Origin: JAWUWD01 sp034112085
GTDB lineage: Bacteria > Bacteroidota > Bacteroidia > Cytophagales > Cyclobacteriaceae
Assembly (NCBI GenBank): GCA_034112085.1
Contig: JAWUWD010000050.1
Span: forward strand, 15,060 to 79,059
Reading direction: 5' to 3'
Length of the DNA: 64,000 bases
A program made the position numbers and the translations under genes. A model generated the notes under the pieces. That model was not told where the DNA came from, searched no databases, and worked only from the letters and a program-made list of their open reading frames with translations. Position 1 is the first letter of the stretch, and every line of letters starts with the position of its first letter. This document shows positions 26,151 through 33,818 of this stretch, piece after piece.

Positions 26151-26858
26151 ATGGGGAAAATTACAATTGCCATTGATGGATATTCTGCTTGCGGAAAAAG
26201 TACAACCGCTAAAGTTGTTGCTAAGGAATTAGGCTATACGTATATAGATTCTGGAGCCATGTATAGAGCAGTGACGCTCTATTTCATGCAAAATCACGTC
26301 AAACTCACGAATCCGAAAGAAGTTGAAGGAGCGCTCGACCAGGTTTCTATTTCATTCAGAATTAATGATGAAAGCGATATTTGTGATACTTATTTGAATG
26401 GGCTTAATGTCGAGAATGATATTCGGCAGATGAAAGTGTCAGAGCGAGTTAGTGAAGTAAGTGCTATTGCAGCAGTTAGAGAAGCAATGGTCTCACAACA
26501 GCGTAAACTTGGCAAACAGCGAGGAGTGGTGATGGATGGTAGAGATATTGGTACAGTAGTGTTTCCAGATGCTCAACTAAAGGTGTTTATGGTTGCCGAG
26601 TTTTATATTCGTGGCGAGAGAAGACAGCGAGAATTGCTAGAGAGAGGTGAGATGATAGATCTCGAAAAAGTAACAGAAAATTTAAAGAAAAGAGATCATC
26701 TAGATAGTACAAGAGAAGAAAGCCCATTACGAAAAGCAGATGATGCGATTATAGTAGATACAACCAATTTGATCTTTGAAGAGCAAGTAGAAGAAGTGCT
26801 CAATTTGGCTACTGCAAGAATAGCGCAATCTCTGTATCAAATGGAACATAAAGGATAG
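26151..26858 (+). CDS. cmk: Cytidylate kinase
   Basis: A 235-aa protein of normal length. The P-loop is IAIDGYSACGKSTTAK (Gly-x-Ser-x-x-Gly-Lys-Ser), followed by YIDSGAMYRAVTLYF (CMP binding), VVMDGRDIGTVVFPDA and the LID region KKRDHLDSTREESPLRKADDA. It phosphorylates CMP and dCMP to diphosphates. It stands alone before the nqr operon, without the rpsA partner common in other phyla. Confidence 0.95.
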   Translation: MGKITIAIDGYSACGKSTTAKVVAKELGYTYIDSGAMYRAVTLYFMQNHVKLTNPKEVEGALDQVSISFRINDESDICDTYLNGLNVENDIRQMKVSERVSEVSAIAAVREAMVSQQRKLGKQRGVVMDGRDIGTVVFPDAQLKVFMVAEFYIRGERRQRELLERGEMIDLEKVTENLKKRDHLDSTREESPLRKADDAIIVDTTNLIFEEQVEEVLNLATARIAQSLYQMEHKG

Positions 26859-26936
26859 GGTAATTTGGCCTTTGAAAAAGTTAATTAATTAAAATAAGAT
26901 AGGGTTAATATTGAGTGAAAAATTGTTATTTTTGCC

Positions 26937-26944
26937 TCGTTTTA
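26937..26944 (+). promoter_or_regulatory. Putative -7 element of the nqr promoter
   Basis: TATTTTTG, an exact TAnnTTTG, 29 bases before the nqrA ATG. The -33 region is not a clear TTTG. Confidence 0.45.
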
Positions 26945-26973
26945 ACGCAGTTTGATATTATCTAAAACAACAG

Positions 26974-28332
26974 ATGTCTAAAAATATAAAACTAAAAAAA
27001 GGGTTTGATATCAATCTTAACGGCCAAGCTGATAAGAAGCTAGCTGAAGGTTCTCAGCCTGATACATTTGCGCTCAAACCTTCTGACTTTCCTGGTATGC
27101 AAATGCCTAAATTACTGATCAAAGAAGGTGATGATGTGAAGGCAGGATCACCAATTTTCTATGATAAGAAAAATGAGCAAGTGTTATTTACTGCTCCAGT
27201 GAGTGGTGAAATAGCAGAGGTTAGAAGAGGAGCAAAGAGAAAAATTCTTGAAATAAAAATACTGGCGGATAAGGAAGTCTCTTATGAGTCATTTGATCAG
27301 TATACTATTTCTGATATTACTAATCTCACAAAAGAGCAAGTGCAAGAGCAAATGCTGAAAAGTGGAGTTTGGCCTCAAATCACGCAACGACCTTTTGGGG
27401 TGATAGCGGATCACAATGAGTCCCCAAAGGCTATCTTTATATCAGCATTTGATTCCCACCCATTGGCTCCTGATTATGATTTCATCTACAAAGGAAATGA
27501 AAAAGAGTTTCAAGCTGGATTAGATGTGTTGAAGAAATTCACTTCTGGTACTGTTCATTTGAATACTAATGCAAGTGGTGAAGTATCGTCATTATTCACT
27601 AGTGCAAAAAATGTGCAACTGAATAAAGTGTCTGGGCCACATCCAGCTGGTAATGTTGGTGTGCAGATTCATCACATTGACCCGATCAATAAGGGTGATA
27701 TTGCTTGGACAGTAACGCCATATGGAGTAATTCAGATTGGTAAACTATTCCTAGAAGGTAAATATGATGCCAGTACAACTATAGCAGTAGCGGGGTCTGA
27801 GGTCAAAAAACCTCAATACTATAGGACTTACATGGGAGCATGTATCAATAAGTTTGTTGAAGGAAATCTTAACAGTGAAAATGTGAGATTTATTTCAGGC
27901 AATGTGTTGACTGGAAATAAGATAGAGAAGGAAGGGTACTTAGGTTATTTTCACAACCAGCTTACAGTGATTCCAGAAGGAGACTACTATGAGATGTTTG
28001 GTTGGATCAAACCAACTACCAATAAATTGAGTTTTCAGAGAGCTTTTGGATTGTTAGCAAATACCAAAAAGAAATTCACTGTAGACACCAATGAGCATGG
28101 TGAACCAAGAGCATTTGTACAAACAGGCATTTTTGAAAAAGTAATGCCAATGGATATTTTACCAACTTATCTTCTGAAAGCGATTCTCGCTGAAGATTTT
28201 GATGAGATGGAAGCTTTGGGAATATATGAAATAATCGAGGAAGACCTTGCTCTATGTGAATACATAGATGTTTCTAAGCACAATGTTCAGCAAATTGTAA
28301 GAGAAGGATTGAGTTTAATTCAATATAGTTAA
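26974..28332 (+). CDS. nqrA: Na+-translocating NADH:quinone reductase subunit A
   Basis: A 452-aa soluble subunit: KKGFDINLNGQA at the N-terminus, the barrel-sandwich segment EGDDVKAGSPIFYDKKNEQV then FTAPVSGEI, RPFGVIADHNESPKAIFISAFDSHPLAPDYDF, and GPHPAGNVGVQIHHIDPINKGD. NqrA takes part in quinone binding in the Nqr complex, which couples NADH oxidation to Na+ export. It is the first gene of nqrABCDE, with 7 bases before nqrB. Confidence 0.95.
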   Translation: MSKNIKLKKGFDINLNGQADKKLAEGSQPDTFALKPSDFPGMQMPKLLIKEGDDVKAGSPIFYDKKNEQVLFTAPVSGEIAEVRRGAKRKILEIKILADKEVSYESFDQYTISDITNLTKEQVQEQMLKSGVWPQITQRPFGVIADHNESPKAIFISAFDSHPLAPDYDFIYKGNEKEFQAGLDVLKKFTSGTVHLNTNASGEVSSLFTSAKNVQLNKVSGPHPAGNVGVQIHHIDPINKGDIAWTVTPYGVIQIGKLFLEGKYDASTTIAVAGSEVKKPQYYRTYMGACINKFVEGNLNSENVRFISGNVLTGNKIEKEGYLGYFHNQLTVIPEGDYYEMFGWIKPTTNKLSFQRAFGLLANTKKKFTVDTNEHGEPRAFVQTGIFEKVMPMDILPTYLLKAILAEDFDEMEALGIYEIIEEDLALCEYIDVSKHNVQQIVREGLSLIQYS

Positions 28333-28339
28333 TGTATTT

Positions 28340-29542
28340 ATGAAGTTTTTAAGAGACGGACTTGACAAAGTAAAGCCTCACTTTGAAAAAGGGGGGAAGT
28401 GGGAAAAGTATTATTACATATTTGAAGCGCATGAAACGCTTTTGTTTGTACCAAACCACACGACCCACAAAGTTGGAGCGCAGATAAAAGATACGATCGA
28501 TATGAAGCGATTGATGATGACAGTGATCATCTCGATGTTGCCATGTCTGTTGTTTGGTATGTGGAATGTAGGACATCAACATTTTATAGCATTAGGGCAG
28601 GAGGCTGCTTTTTTAGATAAGATATTAATTGGATCTATTCGCGTGCTACCCATAGTAGCCGTTTCTTATGCCGTAGGATTAGGAACTGAATTTGCATTTA
28701 GTGTTTTTAGACAGCATCCAATTAACGAAGGGTTTTTGGTAACTGGAATGTTGATACCGCTAATTATGCCAGCGACTATTCCGTTGTGGCAAGTAGGAAT
28801 GGCCACAGTTTTTGCTGTAATCATTGCTAAAGAAGCATTTGGAGGAACAGGGATGAATATTCTCAACGTGGCATTGACCGCAAGAGCATTCTTGTATTTC
28901 GCATATCCATCACAAATATCAGGTGAGGTTTGGACTTATCTAGGAGATGGCGCGCAAGCTGTTGCTGGATATTCTGGAGCAACACCAATGGCACTTGGTG
29001 CGGAGGCAGTAGCCCAAGGCACCAATATGATGACCGCTATGAATGACTTCGGTCAGGGATGGTCAGACAATGTGTATAGTTTTTCTAACATGTTCTTTGG
29101 ATTTATGCCAGGATCTATAGGAGAGACTTCTACGCTGATGTGTTTGATCGGGGCCGCTATTCTTATTATGACTGGAGCAGGGAGTTGGAAAATAATTTTC
29201 AGTGTATTTGCTGGTGCATTTGGCATGGGTCTATTGTTGAATGGTTTTGGAGCAAATGGTTTTATGGATATGCCTGCACATTATCACTTGGTGATTGGAG
29301 GACTTGCTTTTGGAGCAGTATTTATGGCATCAGATCCGGTTTCGGCAGCTCAGACCGAAACAGGTAAATGGATTTATGGATTTATGATTGGAGTGCTCAC
29401 AGTGATCATCAGGGTTCTGAATCCTGCTTATCCTGAGGGAATAATGTTGGCAATACTCTTTATGAATGTATTTGCCCCATTAGTAGATTATTATGTAGTA
29501 AAAGCTAACAAAAAAAGGAGGTTACAACGTGCGACAGTCTAA
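28340..29542 (+). CDS. nqrB: Na+-translocating NADH:quinone reductase subunit B
   Basis: A 400-aa integral membrane subunit with about ten helices. The covalent FMN attachment motif YSGATPMAL is intact, with Thr215 as the acceptor. Other family blocks are PINEGFLVTGMLIPLIMPAT, AKEAFGGTGMNILN and ASDPVSAAQTETGKWIYG. It carries FMN and part of the Na+ path. Its end overlaps nqrC by 14 bases. Confidence 0.95.
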   Translation: MKFLRDGLDKVKPHFEKGGKWEKYYYIFEAHETLLFVPNHTTHKVGAQIKDTIDMKRLMMTVIISMLPCLLFGMWNVGHQHFIALGQEAAFLDKILIGSIRVLPIVAVSYAVGLGTEFAFSVFRQHPINEGFLVTGMLIPLIMPATIPLWQVGMATVFAVIIAKEAFGGTGMNILNVALTARAFLYFAYPSQISGEVWTYLGDGAQAVAGYSGATPMALGAEAVAQGTNMMTAMNDFGQGWSDNVYSFSNMFFGFMPGSIGETSTLMCLIGAAILIMTGAGSWKIIFSVFAGAFGMGLLLNGFGANGFMDMPAHYHLVIGGLAFGAVFMASDPVSAAQTETGKWIYGFMIGVLTVIIRVLNPAYPEGIMLAILFMNVFAPLVDYYVVKANKKRRLQRATV

Positions 29543-30299
29543 CGGATATGTAATATTATTTACTGCGATCATGACGATCGTGGTAGGAGGGTTATTGTCT
29601 TTCACATCACAATTCTTGGCACCTGCTCAGAAGAAGTCGGTGGAACTGGATACTAAGACACAGATTTTAGGGGCAGTTCAGAAATTGAAAAAGGGAGATA
29701 GTATCATCGCTATGTATAATAAAAGAATTAGGTCTTTGGCAGTGGACTTCAATGGTGATGAAGTAACTACTAACCTTAAGGGTGGACCAATGGTGGTGGA
29801 AGAAGTCAATATTCTTAAAAACTACAAAAAAGATCCAAAGGATAGAGTATATCCTGTATTCATGTATATGAATGAACAAGATCCTAGTAAGGTTGAAGCT
29901 TATATTCTACCATTGTACGGAGCTGGGTTATGGGATAAGATTTGGGGTTTTGCGGCATTGGATTCAAATTTGGAAACAATAGTTGGTGTAGCATTTGACC
30001 ACAAAGCAGAAACTCCTGGCTTAGGAGCTAGAATTAAGGATGCAGAAGTTAGAGACAGATATGTCGGTAAAAAAATATATGATGTATCAGGAGCTATGAT
30101 GTCAGTATCAATGTTGAAAGGCGAAGGGAATGCAAACTTAAATGAACATCAAGTAGATGGACTGTCTGGCGCGACTTTGACAGCCAACGGTGTGAATTCA
30201 ATGATGAAGCAATACCTTCAAAGTTATCAGGCATATTTTGAAAAAGTAAAAGCAGCGACAGCAGAACAGTCGGAGCTAGCATATATTAATAAAGAATAA
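29529..30299 (+). CDS. nqrC: Na+-translocating NADH:quinone reductase subunit C
   Basis: A 256-aa protein with a GTG start inside the end of nqrB. One N-terminal membrane helix (VILFTAIMTIVVGGLLSF) precedes a periplasmic FMN domain. The covalent flavin motif is DGLSGATLTANG with Thr216 as the acceptor. LPLYGAGLWDKIWGFAALD and DHKAETPGLGARI are family blocks. It is 10 bases from nqrD. Confidence 0.94.
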   Translation: MRQSNGYVILFTAIMTIVVGGLLSFTSQFLAPAQKKSVELDTKTQILGAVQKLKKGDSIIAMYNKRIRSLAVDFNGDEVTTNLKGGPMVVEEVNILKNYKKDPKDRVYPVFMYMNEQDPSKVEAYILPLYGAGLWDKIWGFAALDSNLETIVGVAFDHKAETPGLGARIKDAEVRDRYVGKKIYDVSGAMMSVSMLKGEGNANLNEHQVDGLSGATLTANGVNSMMKQYLQSYQAYFEKVKAATAEQSELAYINKE

Positions 30300-30309
30300 A
30301 GTAACTAAT

Positions 30310-30984
30310 ATGAGTACTGAAACTTTAGAACAACCGATTAAAAAGCCAGCTGAAGCACTTCTCTCCAAAAGAAGAAAGCGCATCATGTCTGATCCTTTGA
30401 ATGATGATAATCCGATTACCATACAGGTATTGGGAATATGCTCGGCCTTGGCGATTACCATCAAAATGGAACCAACACTGATCATGTCTATCGCGGTGAT
30501 TTTCGTGATAGTATTTGCCAACTTGATTATTTCTCTTTTGAGAAACTTGATTCCTGGACGTGTAAGAATTATTGTACAACTGGCAGTAGTAGCCACTTTG
30601 GTAACACTAGTAAGTGAACTATTGAAGGCTTACAACTATGAAATGTATAAGGTGCTTGGAGCATTTGTAGGACTGATCATTACCAATTGCATTGTAATGG
30701 GACGTCTGGAAGCATTTGCAATGGGGAACAAACCATATGATTCTATACTTGATGGATTGGGTAGTGGATTTGGATATGCTTGGATCATATTAGCTGTGGC
30801 TTTCTTTAGATAGTTATTTGGATCTGGATCGCTATTCGATGTTAAGATATACGATGCCATTGCAGAATTCACAGGGTTTCAGCTACAAACAAATGGTCTG
30901 ATGGTAGATTCTATTGGGGCATTTATGGTGCTAGGATTGATCATCTGGGTGCAAAGAAGTAAAACGGGATACGTAGAACACTAG
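30310..30984 (+). pseudogene. nqrD: nqrD, Na+-NQR subunit D, interrupted by an in-frame TAG at codon 168
   Basis: The frame from ATG 30310 encodes NqrD up to AVAFFR, then TAG at 30811-30813. It continues without a shift as LFGSGSLFDVKIYD and further to the natural stop at 30982-30984 (VQRSKTGYVEH), total 225 codons. Other NqrD proteins read FFRELFGSG here, so a GAG (Glu) to TAG change explains it. Upstream family blocks (NPITIQVLGICSALAI; FVGLIITNCIVMGRLEAFAM) are intact. NqrD is an antiporter-like membrane subunit that, with NqrE, holds an iron-sulfur centre. The truncated product would lose the last transmembrane part. The Nqr complex needs all six subunits. Confidence 0.9.
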
Positions 30985-30997
30985 AAATAGATAACTC

Positions 30998-31609
30998 ATG
31001 GATTTAATAAATTTAGCAATACGTTCAATATTTGTAGAGAACATGATTTTTGCCTATTTCCTAGGCATGTGCTCGTTCTTGGCAGTATCTAAGAAAGTAT
31101 CAACAGCCATAGGGCTTGGAGCAGCTGTGATCTTCGTATTGACGATTACCGTACCAGTCAACTGGTTACTACAAGAGTTTGTATTGAAAGAAGGCGCACT
31201 TACTTGGATGAGTGCTAGTCTTGGAGAAGTGAACTTAGAGTTTTTACAGTTCATTATGTTCATTGCAGTGATTGCTGCTATGGTTCAGTTGGTTGAAATG
31301 ATTATTGAAAAATTTTCACCATCACTATATGGATCACTAGGTATTTTCTTGCCTTTGATTGCTGTGAACTGTGCAATTCTTGGATCATCACTTTTTATGG
31401 TGCAAAGAGACTATACACTCACTGAAGCAACTGTTTATGGTTTTGGATCTGGAATAGGATGGATGTTAGCAATTGTCGCTCTGGCAGCTATTAGAGAGAA
31501 ATTGAAATACTCAAATGTACCTGATGGATTGAAGGGATTAGGAATTACCATGTTGATCACTGGATTGATGGGAATAGCCTTTAAGTCTTTTATTGGGATA
31601 GCTATCTAA
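30998..31609 (+). CDS. nqrE: Na+-translocating NADH:quinone reductase subunit E
   Basis: A 203-aa protein with six membrane helices. Paired Cys regions (FAYFLGMCSFLAVSKKV and LIAVNCAILGSSLFMVQRDY) match the NqrD/E-type iron-sulfur site. The C-terminus (ITMLITGLMGIAFKSFIGIAI) is of normal form. It starts 13 bases after nqrD and ends just before a terminator. In most nqr operons nqrF comes next; here it does not. Confidence 0.95.
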   Translation: MDLINLAIRSIFVENMIFAYFLGMCSFLAVSKKVSTAIGLGAAVIFVLTITVPVNWLLQEFVLKEGALTWMSASLGEVNLEFLQFIMFIAVIAAMVQLVEMIIEKFSPSLYGSLGIFLPLIAVNCAILGSSLFMVQRDYTLTEATVYGFGSGIGWMLAIVALAAIREKLKYSNVPDGLKGLGITMLITGLMGIAFKSFIGIAI

Positions 31610-31634
31610 GTAATAGAATTGAGAAAAGATTAAG

Positions 31635-31666
31635 AGCGACATTCAATACTGGATGTCGCTTTTTTT
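31635..31666 (+). terminator. Rho-independent terminator of the nqr operon
   Basis: An 8-bp stem AGCGACAT (31635-31642) with 31653-31660, a 10-base loop and a T run to 31666. It is 26 bases after nqrE and closes the operon without nqrF. Confidence 0.85.
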
Positions 31667-31680
31667 ATGGAAAGTGAGAA

Positions 31681-31794
31681 TCATACACGCATTTTTGTAA
31701 TGCGCTTGTAAATGGTCCTAGGGTGTTTTTTCATAACCAATCGTAGAATAAGATCTGCATGAGCTTTATTGTTTTCTTTGAATAGTTCATATGG
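31681..31794 (-). pseudogene. Possible remnant of a gene C-terminus in the gap after nqrE
   Basis: The gap 31610-31931 (322 bases) has no complete gene besides the nqr terminator. On the minus strand, bases 31794-31681 read 37 protein-like residues (PYELFKENNKAHADLILRLV then MKKHPRTIYKRITKMRV) to a TGA. Stop codons (TAA, and a TAG five codons further up) interrupt the same frame immediately upstream. The composition (amphipathic helix, then a basic tail) looks like the end of a decayed gene. It may equally be chance; no family is recognised. Confidence 0.25.
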
Positions 31795-31931
31795 TTAGAA
31801 AAATAAGATCTAAATGTTTCCTACCATAAGGATAAAACGCTCATCTACGAGCCCATATAGCGATTGTAGTTGAGTCTGCGATCAGAATGAATCATTTGGA
31901 TCACTAACTCAATACTCTATCTCAGAGGTAT

Positions 31932-32777
31932 TTAATCAATCAGATAAGCGAATTGACTTCCGAGATTCTTTGTGATAATCTCCCTATATCGTAAACTATT
32001 CTTATATTCTTGAGTTAAAAAATCATGCCAAAGTGGAGCCCAATCTGACCCTTTTGGCATGATCATACCAAGTTTCTCCTTGGTGTTGCTTATGCTTAGC
32101 GAATGTCTCTTAATCGGTAGTTTTTGTTTGATGGCGTAGAAGAATTCAGTGAAGTCAACTATTGTGAAAATCTTGTCATCTCCCACAATGTCATGAACGA
32201 TACTTAATCCGGATTGTCCTAAGATGATATTTAACTCCGGGTAGTATTCTTTCTTTACTGTATTTATATAATTAATGTGGGTGCTGCCTTCAACTATTTT
32301 GGCTGTGTATCCATTGAGCGTGGTTTTGATTTCGTCAAGTGATTTCATGGACGCTACGTTTTTATGGGTTAGTAACATCATGGGGTTATTTATAAAGCTA
32401 GGCGTAAAATCATAAATGCTTTTTCTTTCTTCTGTAATGGTTGCATTCCCAACTCCTAAAACTCCTTTTTCAGATGCTTTTACATCTTTAAGAAAACTCT
32501 TCCAAACATCAGTCCTTTTTATGTAGTTAAATGTAACATCCTTGTTGTGTGCCTGTTTGAGGTAAATTTTAAAATCAATAATAATATCTGCACAGATACC
32601 TTTGAATACCCCATTTGATCCTTTCTCTATTATCCCAGGAGTTTCATAATAGACGATGTTGATATTTCCCGTTCCATTTTTCTTGACTTCACTCCAAGAA
32701 TTTCCGGAAGAGATCTGGGCAATTGAAATGGAGGTAATTGATATTAGTAGGATAGAAAATATTATATGCTTCATCAT
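31932..32777 (-). CDS. Periplasmic solute-binding protein, family 3-like
   Basis: A 281-aa protein with a signal peptide (IIFSILLISITSISIAQ). The mature part resembles SBP_bac_3 proteins: INIVYYETPGIIEKGSNGVF, GVGNATITEERKSIYDFTPSF (the typical R-x-x-x-x-D-F-(S/T) segment), IVEGSTHINYI and a final hinge region GMIMPKGSDWAPLWHDFL. No ABC permease or ATPase lies beside it, so it may act as a sensor or stand-alone receptor. It is 24 bases downstream of the glycosyltransferase gene on the same strand. Confidence 0.78.
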   Translation of the reverse strand: MMKHIIFSILLISITSISIAQISSGNSWSEVKKNGTGNINIVYYETPGIIEKGSNGVFKGICADIIIDFKIYLKQAHNKDVTFNYIKRTDVWKSFLKDVKASEKGVLGVGNATITEERKSIYDFTPSFINNPMMLLTHKNVASMKSLDEIKTTLNGYTAKIVEGSTHINYINTVKKEYYPELNIILGQSGLSIVHDIVGDDKIFTIVDFTEFFYAIKQKLPIKRHSLSISNTKEKLGMIMPKGSDWAPLWHDFLTQEYKNSLRYREIITKNLGSQFAYLID

Positions 32778-32801
32778 GACATTGTTATAGGTTAATAATT
32801 A

Positions 32802-33818
32802 CTAAGGCAAGTAAAAATCAAATACGATTCCTTTCATACACTTGAAATGTCCTTTAGGGCATTTATTATAGCCTATCTTAGAACAAGGTCTACAATCGAT
32901 TTTATTATTTTCTAGTATAGTGAATTTGGTTTGGTATGGATACATTCCGAACATCGGAATCGTATTTCCCCAAATAGAAAAGACTTCTTTTTTGAAAGCC
33001 GCTGCGATATGCATCATACCGGTATCATGTGTGAATACGTACTTGGCTTGCTTGACCAATGAGGCTGATTGATTGAGGTTGAATTTGCCACAACCATTAT
33101 ATATTAATGCTCGTTTACCCAGTTCTTCCAATCCTTCCTCCATTGATTGTGAATCATCTGAACGTTCGAAGAACTTAGCAAGTTCATCTCCAACTTCCGC
33201 ATCTTCTTTTCCGCCAAGTAACACGATGGGTTTGTTGATCTTATCGCACAACTCTATCATTCGTCTGAGAGGAAGTCGTTTTGTTGAGTGCTGTGCACCT
33301 ATTGCATAAGCCACATATTCATCTTGATGAGTTTCGGGAAGCCACTCCATAGGAACTTCATCTTTCTCAGGAATAAAATAATCTAAGCCTAAATTGTCGC
33401 CTTTGACACCAAGGGGTTTGAGAGCTTCTAGTGTGCGATCTACAATGTGTATATTCGGAAGTTTATTAATCTTCAGGTTTACAATGAGCCACTTCTCCCA
33501 GTTGAGTTTATCAAAGGTGTAATTTTTAACACCTAACCGAAACTTGATGATACGAGTTCGAAGATTATTGTGAAGATCAACAATGTAATCGTATTGCTCT
33601 TCTTTTAATTGATTCACAAGCTGATCAAGTGAATCTTCCAAGGTAATTACTTTGTCTATATATGGATTGGGCTCAACCAAAGAGGCATAACCTTTCTTAG
33701 TGCAGAAATGTACTTCGGCATCATCTATTTCTGTTTTAAGTGCACGGACTGCCGGAGTGGTGAGTACAATATCTCCGATAGAAGAGAAACGTATAATTAG
33801 AATTTTCGTAGTTGACAT
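32802..33818 (-). CDS. Family 9 (heptosyltransferase-like) glycosyltransferase
   Basis: A 338-aa GT-B protein. Signatures are KILIIRFSSIGDIVLTTPAV at the N-terminus, DYIVDLHNNLRTRI, YAIGAQHSTKRLPLRRMIEL, IVLLGGKEDAEVG and FTHDTGMMHIAAAF. It transfers a sugar from a nucleotide donor, probably in lipopolysaccharide core or O-glycan assembly. The Cys-rich tail (IDCRPCSKIGYNKCPKGHFK and a further Cys) is common in the family. It abuts polX: the two are immediately adjacent with no gap. Confidence 0.9.
   Translation of the reverse strand: MSTTKILIIRFSSIGDIVLTTPAVRALKTEIDDAEVHFCTKKGYASLVEPNPYIDKVITLEDSLDQLVNQLKEEQYDYIVDLHNNLRTRIIKFRLGVKNYTFDKLNWEKWLIVNLKINKLPNIHIVDRTLEALKPLGVKGDNLGLDYFIPEKDEVPMEWLPETHQDEYVAYAIGAQHSTKRLPLRRMIELCDKINKPIVLLGGKEDAEVGDELAKFFERSDDSQSMEEGLEELGKRALIYNGCGKFNLNQSASLVKQAKYVFTHDTGMMHIAAAFKKEVFSIWGNTIPMFGMYPYQTKFTILENNKIDCRPCSKIGYNKCPKGHFKCMKGIVFDFYLP

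Noticed and set aside
30811..30813. Selenocysteine or pyrrolysine recoding of the internal stop codons
   Set aside because: Two of the stops are TAA; the nqrD TAG replaces a conserved Glu, no Sec/Pyl machinery is seen, and TAG is used as a normal stop elsewhere in the window.
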